This document shows, piece by piece, positions 49,719-57,459 of a DNA stretch of 64,000 nt. Below the pieces are notes generated by a model. That model saw only the letters and a program-made list of their open reading frames with translations. It was not told the DNA's origin and did not search any database. The DNA is from Paenibacillus cymbidii. Lineage in GTDB: Bacteria > Bacillota > Bacilli > Paenibacillales > NBRC-103111. Where the stretch lies: positions 1 through 64,000 of the forward strand of contig NZ_SHLX01000001.1 in the NCBI RefSeq assembly GCF_004764705.1, read 5' to 3'. Each line of letters begins with the position of its first letter. Within the stretch, counting starts at the first letter, position 1. A program made the translations under genes and the position numbers.

Positions 49719-50702
49719 ATGGCAGTTTTTACGATTCGCCGGATGAGGCAGCCCGAAGATTACGAAGCGGTTGCGGGACTGCTCAACCAAATTTCGCCGG
49801 AGCCGACAACGGCGCAGCGGCTGCAGGAAGAAGAAGCGAAAATCCCTCCGGGCAAGCTCGGCAAGGACGAGCACAACAAGTTGACCGGATGGGACCGCCC
49901 CAAGTGGGTGGCGGAGAACGAAGCGGGCCGGGTCGTCGCCTACGCGATCGCCTGGCGCGCTCCCTGGACGGAGCCGGGGAAGCTGAGCCAAACGGTCGTC
50001 GTGGATGCCGGGCATCGCGGACGGGGAATCGGCAGCGCCCTCTATGTCGAGCTGCTGGCATGGGCGCAAGACGCAGGAGCGTCCAAGCTGAGTCAGTCCG
50101 TGCAAGAGGATGACGAAGCTTCGATTGCCTTTGCGAACCGGCGCGGGTTCGTGCAAGAGCGCCACGTGTTTCAATCGGTGCTGGATCTGGCGACGTTCGA
50201 CGGCGGCAGCTTGTTCGAAGCGATCGACAAGGCGGAGCAAGCCGGCATCCGGTTTGCCACGTTGGCCGAGGAGCCGGGGGAAGCAAGCGAGCGGAAGCTG
50301 TATGAGCTGTATAAAGCGACGCATCCCGATATCCCGGGCCATACCGGCGGCTATCCGTGGTTCGAGGAATGGCGAAAGTGGACGTTCGAGGTGCCGGGCG
50401 TACGGCCGGAGTTTTTCCACATCGCCATGGACGGCGACCGTTACGTCGGCGTCGTGACGCTGCAGCAGCTCGAGCAAACCGGCGCGATGTATCACGAGTA
50501 CACCTGCGTGCTGAAGGACTACCGCGGCCGGCATCTTGCCCTCGCCCTGAAGCTGCTGGGCATCCGCACCGCACTCGCCTGCGGCGCTCCTTACATGCGT
50601 ACGTTCAACGATTCGCTGAACGGTCCGATGCTGCGCATCAACCGCGATTTGCTCGGCTTCCGCGCGGAACCCGGCGATTACCGGATGGTGCGCAAGCTTT
50701 AA
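49719..50702 (+). CDS. Tandem GNAT-family N-acetyltransferase
   Basis: This 327-residue protein has two GNAT folds. The first (about 1-150) has the acetyl-CoA loop VVVDAGHRGRGIGSALYVEL with R-G-x-G-I/S. The second (about 170-320) has a divergent loop (CVLKDYRGRHLALALKL) and the NDSLNGPMLRIN motif of mycothiol-synthase-like tandem GNATs. The substrate is unknown. AAGGAG sits about 9 nt before the ATG at 49719. It is monocistronic and followed by a strong terminator. Confidence 0.88.
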   Translation: MAVFTIRRMRQPEDYEAVAGLLNQISPEPTTAQRLQEEEAKIPPGKLGKDEHNKLTGWDRPKWVAENEAGRVVAYAIAWRAPWTEPGKLSQTVVVDAGHRGRGIGSALYVELLAWAQDAGASKLSQSVQEDDEASIAFANRRGFVQERHVFQSVLDLATFDGGSLFEAIDKAEQAGIRFATLAEEPGEASERKLYELYKATHPDIPGHTGGYPWFEEWRKWTFEVPGVRPEFFHIAMDGDRYVGVVTLQQLEQTGAMYHEYTCVLKDYRGRHLALALKLLGIRTALACGAPYMRTFNDSLNGPMLRINRDLLGFRAEPGDYRMVRKL

Positions 50703-50712
50703 TCGTCAAACG

Positions 50713-50750
50713 AGGCTGTCGGGAGGAACCCGGCAGCCTTTTGCTTTATT
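50713..50750 (+). terminator. Intrinsic terminator after the acetyltransferase gene
   Basis: AGGCTG..CGGG pairs with CCCG..CAGCCT around a short AGGAA loop, followed by TTTTGCTTTATTTT. Confidence 0.85.
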
Positions 50751-50765
50751 TTCACCATAAAATAA

Positions 50766-50794
50766 TTGTCGGTTTCGCAAAAATGTAGTAATCT
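50766..50794 (+). promoter_or_regulatory. Promoter of the methionine-rich protein gene
   Basis: TTGTCG (50766-50771), a 17-nt spacer and TAATCT (50789-50794) precede the gene. The 35 nt before the ATG carry no obvious operator. Confidence 0.55.
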
Positions 50795-50835
50795 GGGAAT
50801 GGCAATCGACCAATCATGAAGAGGAGGAGAACGAA

Positions 50836-51048
50836 ATGGAGAAGATGGCGATGGAAATGATGATGAACATGTGTATGGAAGAAATGATGGGCAAAATGAA
50901 ATGCATGAAGATGATGATGGACAACATGAAGCAAATGAACATGATGGATATGGACATGGGCATGATGATGGCCAAGATGCAGGAATGCGACGAAATGATG
51001 ACGGCGATGATGGCCGCCATGAGCGACATGAAAGCCATGACCGCGTAA
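50836..51048 (+). CDS. Methionine-rich small protein (32 Met in 70 residues)
   Basis: This is a 70-residue protein with 32 methionines (46%), three cysteines (13, 23, 51), and no His, Trp, Tyr, Phe or Pro. The remaining residues are mainly Lys, Asp, Glu, Ala and Asn, in a pattern fitting one or two amphipathic helices. MxxM and MxM motifs occur throughout. There is no signal peptide or membrane segment. GGAGGAG sits 6 nt before the ATG, and a promoter lies just upstream, so translation looks real. Methionine-rich segments bind Cu(I) or Ag(I) or buffer oxidants; either is an inference. I know no named family with this composition. Confidence 0.8.
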   Translation: MEKMAMEMMMNMCMEEMMGKMKCMKMMMDNMKQMNMMDMDMGMMMAKMQECDEMMTAMMAAMSDMKAMTA

Positions 51049-51157
51049 CATCCCCGATTGACCGGGCAATTCCGGCCATCGCCGGCCCTCCGGCCCGAGC
51101 GCTTCGCGGCAGAGCAGTCAACTGCATGCCCGCTTATTAGCTTCGCACCTTCGAAGA

Positions 51158-51487
51158 TCAAGCCGCCCGCAATTGCTTCGCGATCCGAATCCGCTCGATC
51201 TTGAGCTCCCACAGTTCGTCCTGCAGCACCCGCGTTTCGATCTGGTTGGCGCTGGCGCGCATCTGCGCGAACAACACGAGCATTTTGCGATTGATAGATT
51301 CGTACTTGCGCCACAGTTCCCGCTCCTGGATGCCGCGCCACTCCGCCTGAACATGCTGCTGCCGCTCGCGCAGCATACCGATCAGTTCCTCCTGCCATTC
51401 CCGATCGCCGATCTGTATCGCGTAATTCAACAAATCGAGATGATCGTCAGTCCATTTATCGGTAATCGCTTGGATACGGGAAGTCAT
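51158..51487 (-). CDS. Helical protein of unknown function (109 aa)
   Basis: This protein is highly charged and almost entirely helical, probably coiled coil (EWQEELIGMLRERQQHVQAEW; RKYESINRKMLVLFAQMRAS). AAGGAG lies 9 nt before the ATG at 51487. A near-consensus promoter is present upstream. There is no signal peptide or transmembrane helix. No family is recognised; it looks like one of the small conserved cytoplasmic proteins of Paenibacillaceae. It converges with the methionine-rich gene, about 110 nt away. Confidence 0.6.
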   Translation of the reverse strand: MTSRIQAITDKWTDDHLDLLNYAIQIGDREWQEELIGMLRERQQHVQAEWRGIQERELWRKYESINRKMLVLFAQMRASANQIETRVLQDELWELKIERIRIAKQLRAA

Positions 51488-51528
51488 CGGCAATCGCTCC
51501 TTCAGTTCGTCAAAGCCTTATACCAAGT

Positions 51529-51556
51529 ATTATACTCGGAATAATAAATATTACAA
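51529..51556 (-). promoter_or_regulatory. Promoter of the 109-aa protein gene
   Basis: Reading leftwards, TTGTAA (51556-51551), a 16-nt spacer and TATAAT (51534-51529) form a strong sigma-A promoter 41 nt from the start codon. Confidence 0.75.
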
Positions 51557-51584
51557 TGGCCAGGCGAATTTTTTTGCGAAAAAA

Positions 51585-52050
51585 ACGATGCGATGGCGGT
51601 GCTCGTGGGGCTCGGGAGCCGGGAGCAGCAGGAAGCGGCCGCGCGGCACGTGGCGAAGTCGCTCGATCCGCTGCAGCCGACCGTCAACATGCTCAGCCCG
51701 ATCTGGATGGAGAAAATATTCGGCAGCTTGTTCATCGCCGGCCGCGACCGCGAAGCGATCCAGGCGCTGCGCGATTGGCACGGGTCGTGGCTGCAGCGGG
51801 GAGTGACGACATGGCCGGAAGCCTGGATTGCCCCGGGGGAGCGGCGCGTCCAGAACCACGCCCAGGCATGCGGCTCCTGCGTCGGCATCCTGCTCAGCCA
51901 TTATATCGTCGGCATTCGTCAGCTGCAGCCGGGCTTGACGGTGGTTCTGTTCGACCCGCGGTGCGAAGGCATCGATTGGGCGCGCGGGGAAGTGCGGACG
52001 CGTCATGGCAAGATCGACGTGTCCTGGGCAAGGGAAGGGGAGCGGATTAC
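51585..52050 (+). pseudogene. C-terminal fragment of an alpha-L-rhamnosidase-like glycoside hydrolase
   Basis: The frame through 51593 encodes AVLVGLGSREQQEAAARHVAK and onwards, with PTVNMLSPIWMEKIFGSLF, TTWPEAWIAPGERRVQNHAQ and ACGSCVGILLSHYIVGIRQL. It ends GRGEV-like with THGKIDVSWAREG, which is the C-terminal end of GH78-type rhamnosidases (catalytic barrel end plus beta-sandwich). There is no start codon with an SD and no N-terminal 500 or more residues. The fragment fuses out of frame to a sulfatase piece. It is non-functional. Confidence 0.7.
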
Positions 52051-52606
52051 CGGCGGTATGCACTCCTGCGCGGGGCGAGCTGCTCAGCGGCTGCAACGCG
52101 CTTCGCAACGGCTGCGACTGGTTCGGCAAGCCGCTGCACCGGTCGCTCGAGCTGCTGCCGGAGGCGCTCCGGCGGGAAGGGTATCGCACCGGCATCGTCG
52201 GCAAGTGGCACAACGACCGTATGCCGCTCGAGGTCGGATTCGACGAAAGGTTTTACGACGATACCGGCGTATGCACCGATACCAAACAAACGCTTCATTT
52301 CGAGGAGGACGGCAAGCGGGTCAGCGGGAACGCCACGGAGCTGCATGCGGAGGCGGCGGCCCGTTTTTTGCGGGGGGCACCGCGGGACCGTCCCTGGTTT
52401 CTGTATGTCGGCTTTCTTTCGCCGCACGATCCGCGCTCTGCGCCGGAGCCTTGGACCGGCATGTACCGCGGCGCGAACAAGCCGCCGCTGCCGGCCAATT
52501 ACATGCCGGAGCATCCGTTCGACAACGGCGACATGATGATCCGCGACGAGTTGCTGGAGGGGTATCCGCGCACCCAGGATGCCATCGCCGGGCACCTTGG
52601 CGACTA
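52051..52606 (+). pseudogene. Internal fragment of a type I sulfatase
   Basis: The third frame gives AVCTPARGELLSGCNALRNG with the formylglycine motif C-T-P-A-R. LLPEALRREGYRTGIVGKWH follows, then PWFLYVGFLSPHDPRSAPEP. These are in-order landmarks of polysaccharide sulfatases. The N-terminal metal-site DD motif is missing, and the C-terminal half is replaced at about 52606 by a palindromic repeat. It is a broken gene. Together with the rhamnosidase fragment it suggests former ability to use a sulfated, rhamnose-containing glycan such as ulvan. Confidence 0.75.
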
Positions 52607-52740
52607 TTTCACTGGCTATTTCGCTTGGACTGCCCGTTTTAGGCGAAATAGGCAATCAAACATCGCCTATTTTGTAACGCTTGATCTGGGTGAAAGTTGG
52701 CGGAAGGGGAATGGCGCGCATGAAGCAAAGTGTCTGCTCC
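52606..52740. repeat. AAATAGCC-type hairpin repeat replacing the sulfatase 3' end
   Basis: TTCACTGGCTATTTCG, GCCCGTTTTAGGCGAAATAGGC, ATCGCCTATTTTGTAACGCTTG and GTTGGCGGAAGGGGAATG match 38144-38300 in order, with scattered differences. The stretch 52741-53037 contains no gene that I recognise. Confidence 0.7.
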
Positions 52741-53037
52741 AAGATCGGCTATCCTCACAAGGCCGGCCTTCTCTTGCATCGGCCCGGCCCGACTGGCGGC
52801 TTGGCAGTTGCCGGCCAAGGCAGGTTGCCCACGCGGCTGCCATAGCCGCCGCATCAGTTCCCTGCCATCCTGAACAGCGGATGGCGGCGGAATCAGGCAA
52901 TTCGTTCATGGGCCTCTTCGGTGTGCCTCGCGATGGTTGTGTTCCACATTTCATACTTTAATCGCCAAAACGTACTTGGAGACGTCGTGAATAAATGGCA
53001 TATTGGAATTAATATGCGAAGCAGAAGGGGCAATGAC

Positions 53038-55356
53038 ATGAGGGTGTGGCAAGCGTACAAATCGAAACGGTACCTGGTGCGCATTATTTTGACGGTTTCC
53101 TTTTTGTTCTTTCTCCTGCTGACGATTTTTTCCTTCGTCTTCTTTCGCGCGTCGGAGAACATCATTGTCAATATGCAGCATGACAACAACAAAAAAGTGC
53201 TGTCGCAAATCGATTTTAACATGACCTACATGAACGGCATGATTCAAAATCTCGGGTTGTCCCTGCTGTACGACAACGACTTGATCCAGATGATGAACGG
53301 CAGCGTGCTCGACAGCTTTGAAATCAGCCAGCGCAGGGAGAAGATCAGCACCTTCGCCAAATATGCCTCCTTTATTCATTCGATCGTCGTTTACAACGGC
53401 GTCAAGGACCAGTTCATCTGGGGCGGCGATTCCGCGATGCAGGACCCGGCGCAAGTGTACTATGCGAATCTTCGCCATTTGTTGAGCGACGGGAAATCGA
53501 TCCAAAACATGAAGCTGACCCCGATGAGTCTTCACGAGAACGGACAAGTCGACTTGTTTTCCGCCATCTATTACGACGGCATCACCTACAAAGCGGGACA
53601 GAGCGTGGTGGTTGTCAATATGAAGACACAGTGGCTATTCGACAATATCGCGATCATTAACAAATTGTCCGAACAGGAGAGCGAAAACGTCTTGATCATG
53701 GACCATCAGGGAGCGGTGATCTCGCCGGACAGCACGTTTCGATTGGACGACAACATGCGAACGAAGCTGCTGCAGGTGATTGACAGCGAACATACGGGGT
53801 ATTTCATTTACCGCTCCGGTCGAGGGAATAAGGTGATCAACTACATGAATGCCGGCATCGACGGATGGAAAATTATCAGCATCCAGCCGTACGAAGCGCT
53901 GGTCGGCAAAGTCGATCGTCTGCAGCAAATATCGATTGTGCTGACGGCCGTATTTCTGCTTCTGGCTTTGCTGACTTCCTTCGTCACCTCGCTTCGTCTG
54001 TACCGACCGGTCGGCAAGCTGTTCACGATTATGCAACGAGACACGGAGGCGGGAGAAGCGGCGGAAATCCGCGGGAACGAATTGACCTATATGTCCACGA
54101 TGTACAAAAGGACCATCGAACAGCTGAATTCCTTGAAAAAGGAGCAGATGTCCACTCACGATGCGGTGAGAAGCTACTATATGGGCAGGCTCGTGCAAGA
54201 CAGCCCGCTGCTCACAGAGACGCAATTTGCCGACATTGCGCGCGCGAATAAATTCAAAATCGCCCCTGCGGGGCCGTACCTGCAGTGTGTCATGAAGATC
54301 GACCGGGTGAAGGAGCTTGCCGCGAGCTACCGGGAAAAAAAACTGTTTCTGTTCGCGATCGCGAACATTTCGCAAGAATTTATCGCCCCGAAATATGCCT
54401 GCGAAACCGTCGAAATGAAAAATGACCTGCTGCTTATGGTAATCAGCACGTTCGAGCAGGAGCAAGCGCACATTCATGACGATTTGAAAATCCGGTTTGC
54501 CAAAGCGATGAGTGTCGTCAAAAAGCTGTACCATATTACCTTCTCCGTCTCCATCAGCGATAAAATTCCGCACAGCTCCGCGATGAACGCCCACTACCAG
54601 ATCGTTTCGCAAAATTTGTTGTATACGCTTGCATTCGGCAATGAATCGATTATCGTCCCCTCCATGGTGGCAGCCAATATGAATAATATGACGGTGCACC
54701 TTCCGGGCGAGTTGGAGAAGAAGCTGGTCGAAAGCGTGAAGTCCAATCAGGCGGAAACGTTCGATAAGCTGCTCGGGCATATTTTCGACCATGTCGCATC
54801 GCTGAATTACGATTATATGATTTATATGGTGCTTCACGTTTGCATTCTGATCCGCAATGCGGCGAACGAACGGAGCGAAAATAAAATCGCCGCGGTTCCC
54901 ATCGATTTCAGTCATGTGATCAGCCGCATTGTCGAAGGCCAATCGCTGCATGCGATCCGCTGCATGCTGACGGAAGTATTCCGCGAGGTGCACGCGAAGC
55001 CGGCCCGTCCCGAGGAGGATCGCAACGAAATATTGATCGAAACGATCAAGGAAGTCATCACGGCAAACTACACGAATCTGAATCTGGGCCTGCAGGAAAT
55101 CGGCGATGTCATGAAGATGTCTCCCGCTTATATCGGGAAGCTGTTCAAACGGAGCCAGGGTCTTTCGATTGCGGAATATATCAATGAAGTACGATTGCAG
55201 TATGCCGTCCACTATTTGAAAAGCGGCACTTATACGATCAACGACATTATCGAAAAGGTAGGCTTCGGCAATCGCGGCAACTTTTTTCGCTTGTTCAAGA
55301 ACAAATACGGCACGACGCCGAAGGAATATCGCACGAAAAAGTCGATGTTGGACTGA
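53038..55356 (+). CDS. Membrane-bound AraC-family regulator (YesN/YtdP-like), cassette 2
   Basis: This 772-residue protein has the same design as the regulator at 35367. Two transmembrane helices (about 14-34 and 300-320) flank an extracellular sensor, with a cytoplasmic linker and a C-terminal AraC helix-turn-helix pair (LQEIGDVMKMSPAYIGKLFKRS; INDIIEKVGFGNRGNFFRLFKNK). AGAAGGGG lies 7 nt before the ATG at 53038; upstream starts at 52921 and 53014 lack an SD. It lies directly ahead of importer 2 and should sense its substrate outside the cell. Confidence 0.92.
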   Translation: MRVWQAYKSKRYLVRIILTVSFLFFLLLTIFSFVFFRASENIIVNMQHDNNKKVLSQIDFNMTYMNGMIQNLGLSLLYDNDLIQMMNGSVLDSFEISQRREKISTFAKYASFIHSIVVYNGVKDQFIWGGDSAMQDPAQVYYANLRHLLSDGKSIQNMKLTPMSLHENGQVDLFSAIYYDGITYKAGQSVVVVNMKTQWLFDNIAIINKLSEQESENVLIMDHQGAVISPDSTFRLDDNMRTKLLQVIDSEHTGYFIYRSGRGNKVINYMNAGIDGWKIISIQPYEALVGKVDRLQQISIVLTAVFLLLALLTSFVTSLRLYRPVGKLFTIMQRDTEAGEAAEIRGNELTYMSTMYKRTIEQLNSLKKEQMSTHDAVRSYYMGRLVQDSPLLTETQFADIARANKFKIAPAGPYLQCVMKIDRVKELAASYREKKLFLFAIANISQEFIAPKYACETVEMKNDLLLMVISTFEQEQAHIHDDLKIRFAKAMSVVKKLYHITFSVSISDKIPHSSAMNAHYQIVSQNLLYTLAFGNESIIVPSMVAANMNNMTVHLPGELEKKLVESVKSNQAETFDKLLGHIFDHVASLNYDYMIYMVLHVCILIRNAANERSENKIAAVPIDFSHVISRIVEGQSLHAIRCMLTEVFREVHAKPARPEEDRNEILIETIKEVITANYTNLNLGLQEIGDVMKMSPAYIGKLFKRSQGLSIAEYINEVRLQYAVHYLKSGTYTINDIIEKVGFGNRGNFFRLFKNKYGTTPKEYRTKKSMLD

Positions 55357-55408
55357 AATCGATCATTCGTACCCGAATTCGCATTAAAATCGAGATTTCG
55401 TACTATCT

Positions 55409-55458
55409 TTTGCCGTGTTCTTGCCCACACAATAAGGGCACGAAAGGAGCACGGCAAA
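55409..55458 (+). promoter_or_regulatory. Hairpin enclosing the SD and start codon of importer 2
   Basis: TTTGCCGTG (55409-55417) is perfectly complementary to CACGGCAAA (55450-55458), whose last base is the A of the ATG. Inside, TGCCC (55422-55426) pairs with GGGCA (55436-55440). AAAGGAG (55443-55449) is left in an asymmetric internal loop. Translation could therefore depend on opening this fold. Confidence 0.6.
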
Positions 55459-56432
55459 TGAATCCAGATCCCGCAACGAACAAGAGGCAATCCGGCAAAG
55501 AGGCGAAACCCGCAATCCGCAAGCGCAGCGTACGCGGGCTATTTCGCAAAAACAGCGAGTTGTTTACGTTATCCATTCCGGGCGTACTGTATATTTTTGT
55601 ATTTTGCTACTTGCCGATGTTCGGCATTATGATTGCGTTCAAAAATTATCAATTCAATCTGGGCATTTTCGGAAGCAAATGGATCGGATTCGACAATTTC
55701 AAGTTTTTGTTCGGCACCCCTGTCGCATGGAGAATCACAAGGAACACGGTGCTGTATTCCCTCGCCTATTTCATTTTTACAAACGCGGCTGCTCTGATTT
55801 TGGCGATCTTGTTGCAGGAATTGCGACGCAGATGGATCAAGCTCCATCAAACGATATTGTTTTTGCCTTATTTCGTGTCCTGGGTTGTCGCCGGTTATAT
55901 TGCCCAGGCGTTTCTCGATCATGAATCCGGCTTTTTAAACCATCTGCTGGAGCTGCTCGGGCTGCAGCCGCACAAATGGTATTTCGAATCGGGAGTCTGG
56001 CCGTATATCCTCACGATCGCTCACGAATGGAAGGCGATCGGCTTCAGCACCTTGCTGTATTTTGCCGGCATCATGGGGATTAGTCAAGAATATTACGAGG
56101 CGGCGCGGATCGATGGCGCTACGAAGCTGCAGATGGCGATCAAGATAACGATTCCCATGCTCATGCCGCTTATTTCGATTTTGACGATTCTGTCGCTCGG
56201 CAACATGTTCAGAGGAGACTTCGGTTTGCATTATTTTGTGCCGAACAATTCTTCCCTCGTGTTGTCCAGTACGGATATTATCGATACTTACGTGTACCGG
56301 GCGCTGAAGCAGCTCAGCAACCTGGGGATGACGGCGGCCGTCGGCTTCTATCAATCGCTTGTCGGATTCGTGCTGGTAATCGCGGCAAATTATACGATTC
56401 GCAAAATCAACGACGAAAATTCGTTGTTTTAG
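55458..56432 (+). CDS. Carbohydrate ABC transporter permease, LplB type (importer 2)
   Basis: This 324-residue six-helix permease has the EAA loop (YYEAARIDGATKLQMAIKIT) and the LplB-type end INDENSLF. A basic, hydrophilic N-terminal extension of about 35 residues precedes the first helix. AAAGGAG lies 9 nt before the ATG. It is colinear with and related to the permease at 38616. It pairs with the next gene. Confidence 0.93.
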   Translation: MNPDPATNKRQSGKEAKPAIRKRSVRGLFRKNSELFTLSIPGVLYIFVFCYLPMFGIMIAFKNYQFNLGIFGSKWIGFDNFKFLFGTPVAWRITRNTVLYSLAYFIFTNAAALILAILLQELRRRWIKLHQTILFLPYFVSWVVAGYIAQAFLDHESGFLNHLLELLGLQPHKWYFESGVWPYILTIAHEWKAIGFSTLLYFAGIMGISQEYYEAARIDGATKLQMAIKITIPMLMPLISILTILSLGNMFRGDFGLHYFVPNNSSLVLSSTDIIDTYVYRALKQLSNLGMTAAVGFYQSLVGFVLVIAANYTIRKINDENSLF

Positions 56433-56443
56433 GAGATTGCTCA

Positions 56444-57328
56444 ATGGCCAATCATGGAAAGCTGTTCACGTTCGCCGTTCATACCTTGTTGATGGCGATC
56501 AGCGTCGTCATGTTGATTCCGTTTCTGCTCGTCGTATCCATATCGTTTTCCAACGAACAATCGATTGTACAGCATGGTTATTCCTTGATCCCGTCGCAAT
56601 GGGACCTGACCGCTTACCGCTATATATTCAAGGTGCCGCAAGTGGTAGTTCGCGCTTATCTTGTGACCGTGACCGTGACCTGCATCGGCGTCTTGTTAAG
56701 CTTGACGATTTCTTCGCTGACAGCTTACGTGATTTCCCGGCGGGATTACGCTTTTCGACGAGTGACGACGTTTTACATTTTTTTTACGATGCTGTTTAAC
56801 GGCGGGCTTGTTCCCTTCTACATCTTGATGACGCAGATATTGGGGTTGAAAGATACGCTGTGGGCGTTGATTATGCCTGGTTTGCTCAGCGCCTGGAATG
56901 TGATGATTCTCAAAGCATTCCTCGGCAGAATTCCGGTCGAAATTATCGAGTCGGCCAAAATGGACGGCGCCAGGGAGTGGCGGATTTACATGGGGATTAT
57001 TGTTCCCTTGTCGATGCCGGGGATGGCGACGATGGGCTTGCTGATTTCGTTCACGTATTGGAACGAATGGTTCAACGCGCTATTGTTTATCGATAACCAG
57101 AAGTATGTGCCGTTGCAGCTGTTGCTCGTGCGCATGATGAACAGCATGGAGATTTTGCAAATGAACCTGTTCCAGCTCGGTGTTCCCAACCTCGACATCA
57201 AGAACCTTCCGTCGCAATCCGCGCGTATGGCGATGGTTGTCGTAGCGGCGGGTCCGATGCTGGTCGTGTTCCCCTTCTTCCAGAAATTTTTTGTCCAGGG
57301 GCTGACGCTCGGTTCGCTGAAGGGGTAG
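56444..57328 (+). CDS. Carbohydrate ABC transporter permease, LplC/YtcP type (importer 2)
   Basis: This 294-residue CUT1 permease has the EAA-type loop (IIESAKMDGAREWRIYMGII) and the usual C-terminal FQKFFVQGLTLGSLKG. It starts 11 nt after the LplB-type gene behind AGGAGAT. It is the paralogue of the gene at 39556. Confidence 0.93.
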   Translation: MANHGKLFTFAVHTLLMAISVVMLIPFLLVVSISFSNEQSIVQHGYSLIPSQWDLTAYRYIFKVPQVVVRAYLVTVTVTCIGVLLSLTISSLTAYVISRRDYAFRRVTTFYIFFTMLFNGGLVPFYILMTQILGLKDTLWALIMPGLLSAWNVMILKAFLGRIPVEIIESAKMDGAREWRIYMGIIVPLSMPGMATMGLLISFTYWNEWFNALLFIDNQKYVPLQLLLVRMMNSMEILQMNLFQLGVPNLDIKNLPSQSARMAMVVVAAGPMLVVFPFFQKFFVQGLTLGSLKG

Positions 57329-57360
57329 AAGCTTGTGCAAGCTAATCAGACCTTGCGCTT

Positions 57361-57372
57361 GAAAGGAGGTGA
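57361..57372 (+). promoter_or_regulatory. Orphan strong SD-like sequence (possible mRNA stabiliser)
   Basis: GAAAGGAGGTGA is an almost perfect anti-SD complement, yet no start codon in a worthwhile frame follows. The real SBP start is 88 nt further on with its own SD. It resembles the STAB-SD of cryIIIA-type leaders, where ribosome binding protects mRNA 5' ends. Confidence 0.45.
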
Positions 57373-57459
57373 ACCCGAGAGGTTCGCAAGGAACGGAAAC
57401 AGTTCAAGGGAAACGAATGAAAGCGCGTGCATGGTTTACCAATACGAGGAGGGTTGTAT

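Noticed and set aside
51593..52642. A single 349-codon gene
   Set aside because: Its second half is the out-of-frame reading of the sulfatase fragment. Only the first part is real rhamnosidase homology, so the region is annotated as two pseudogenes.
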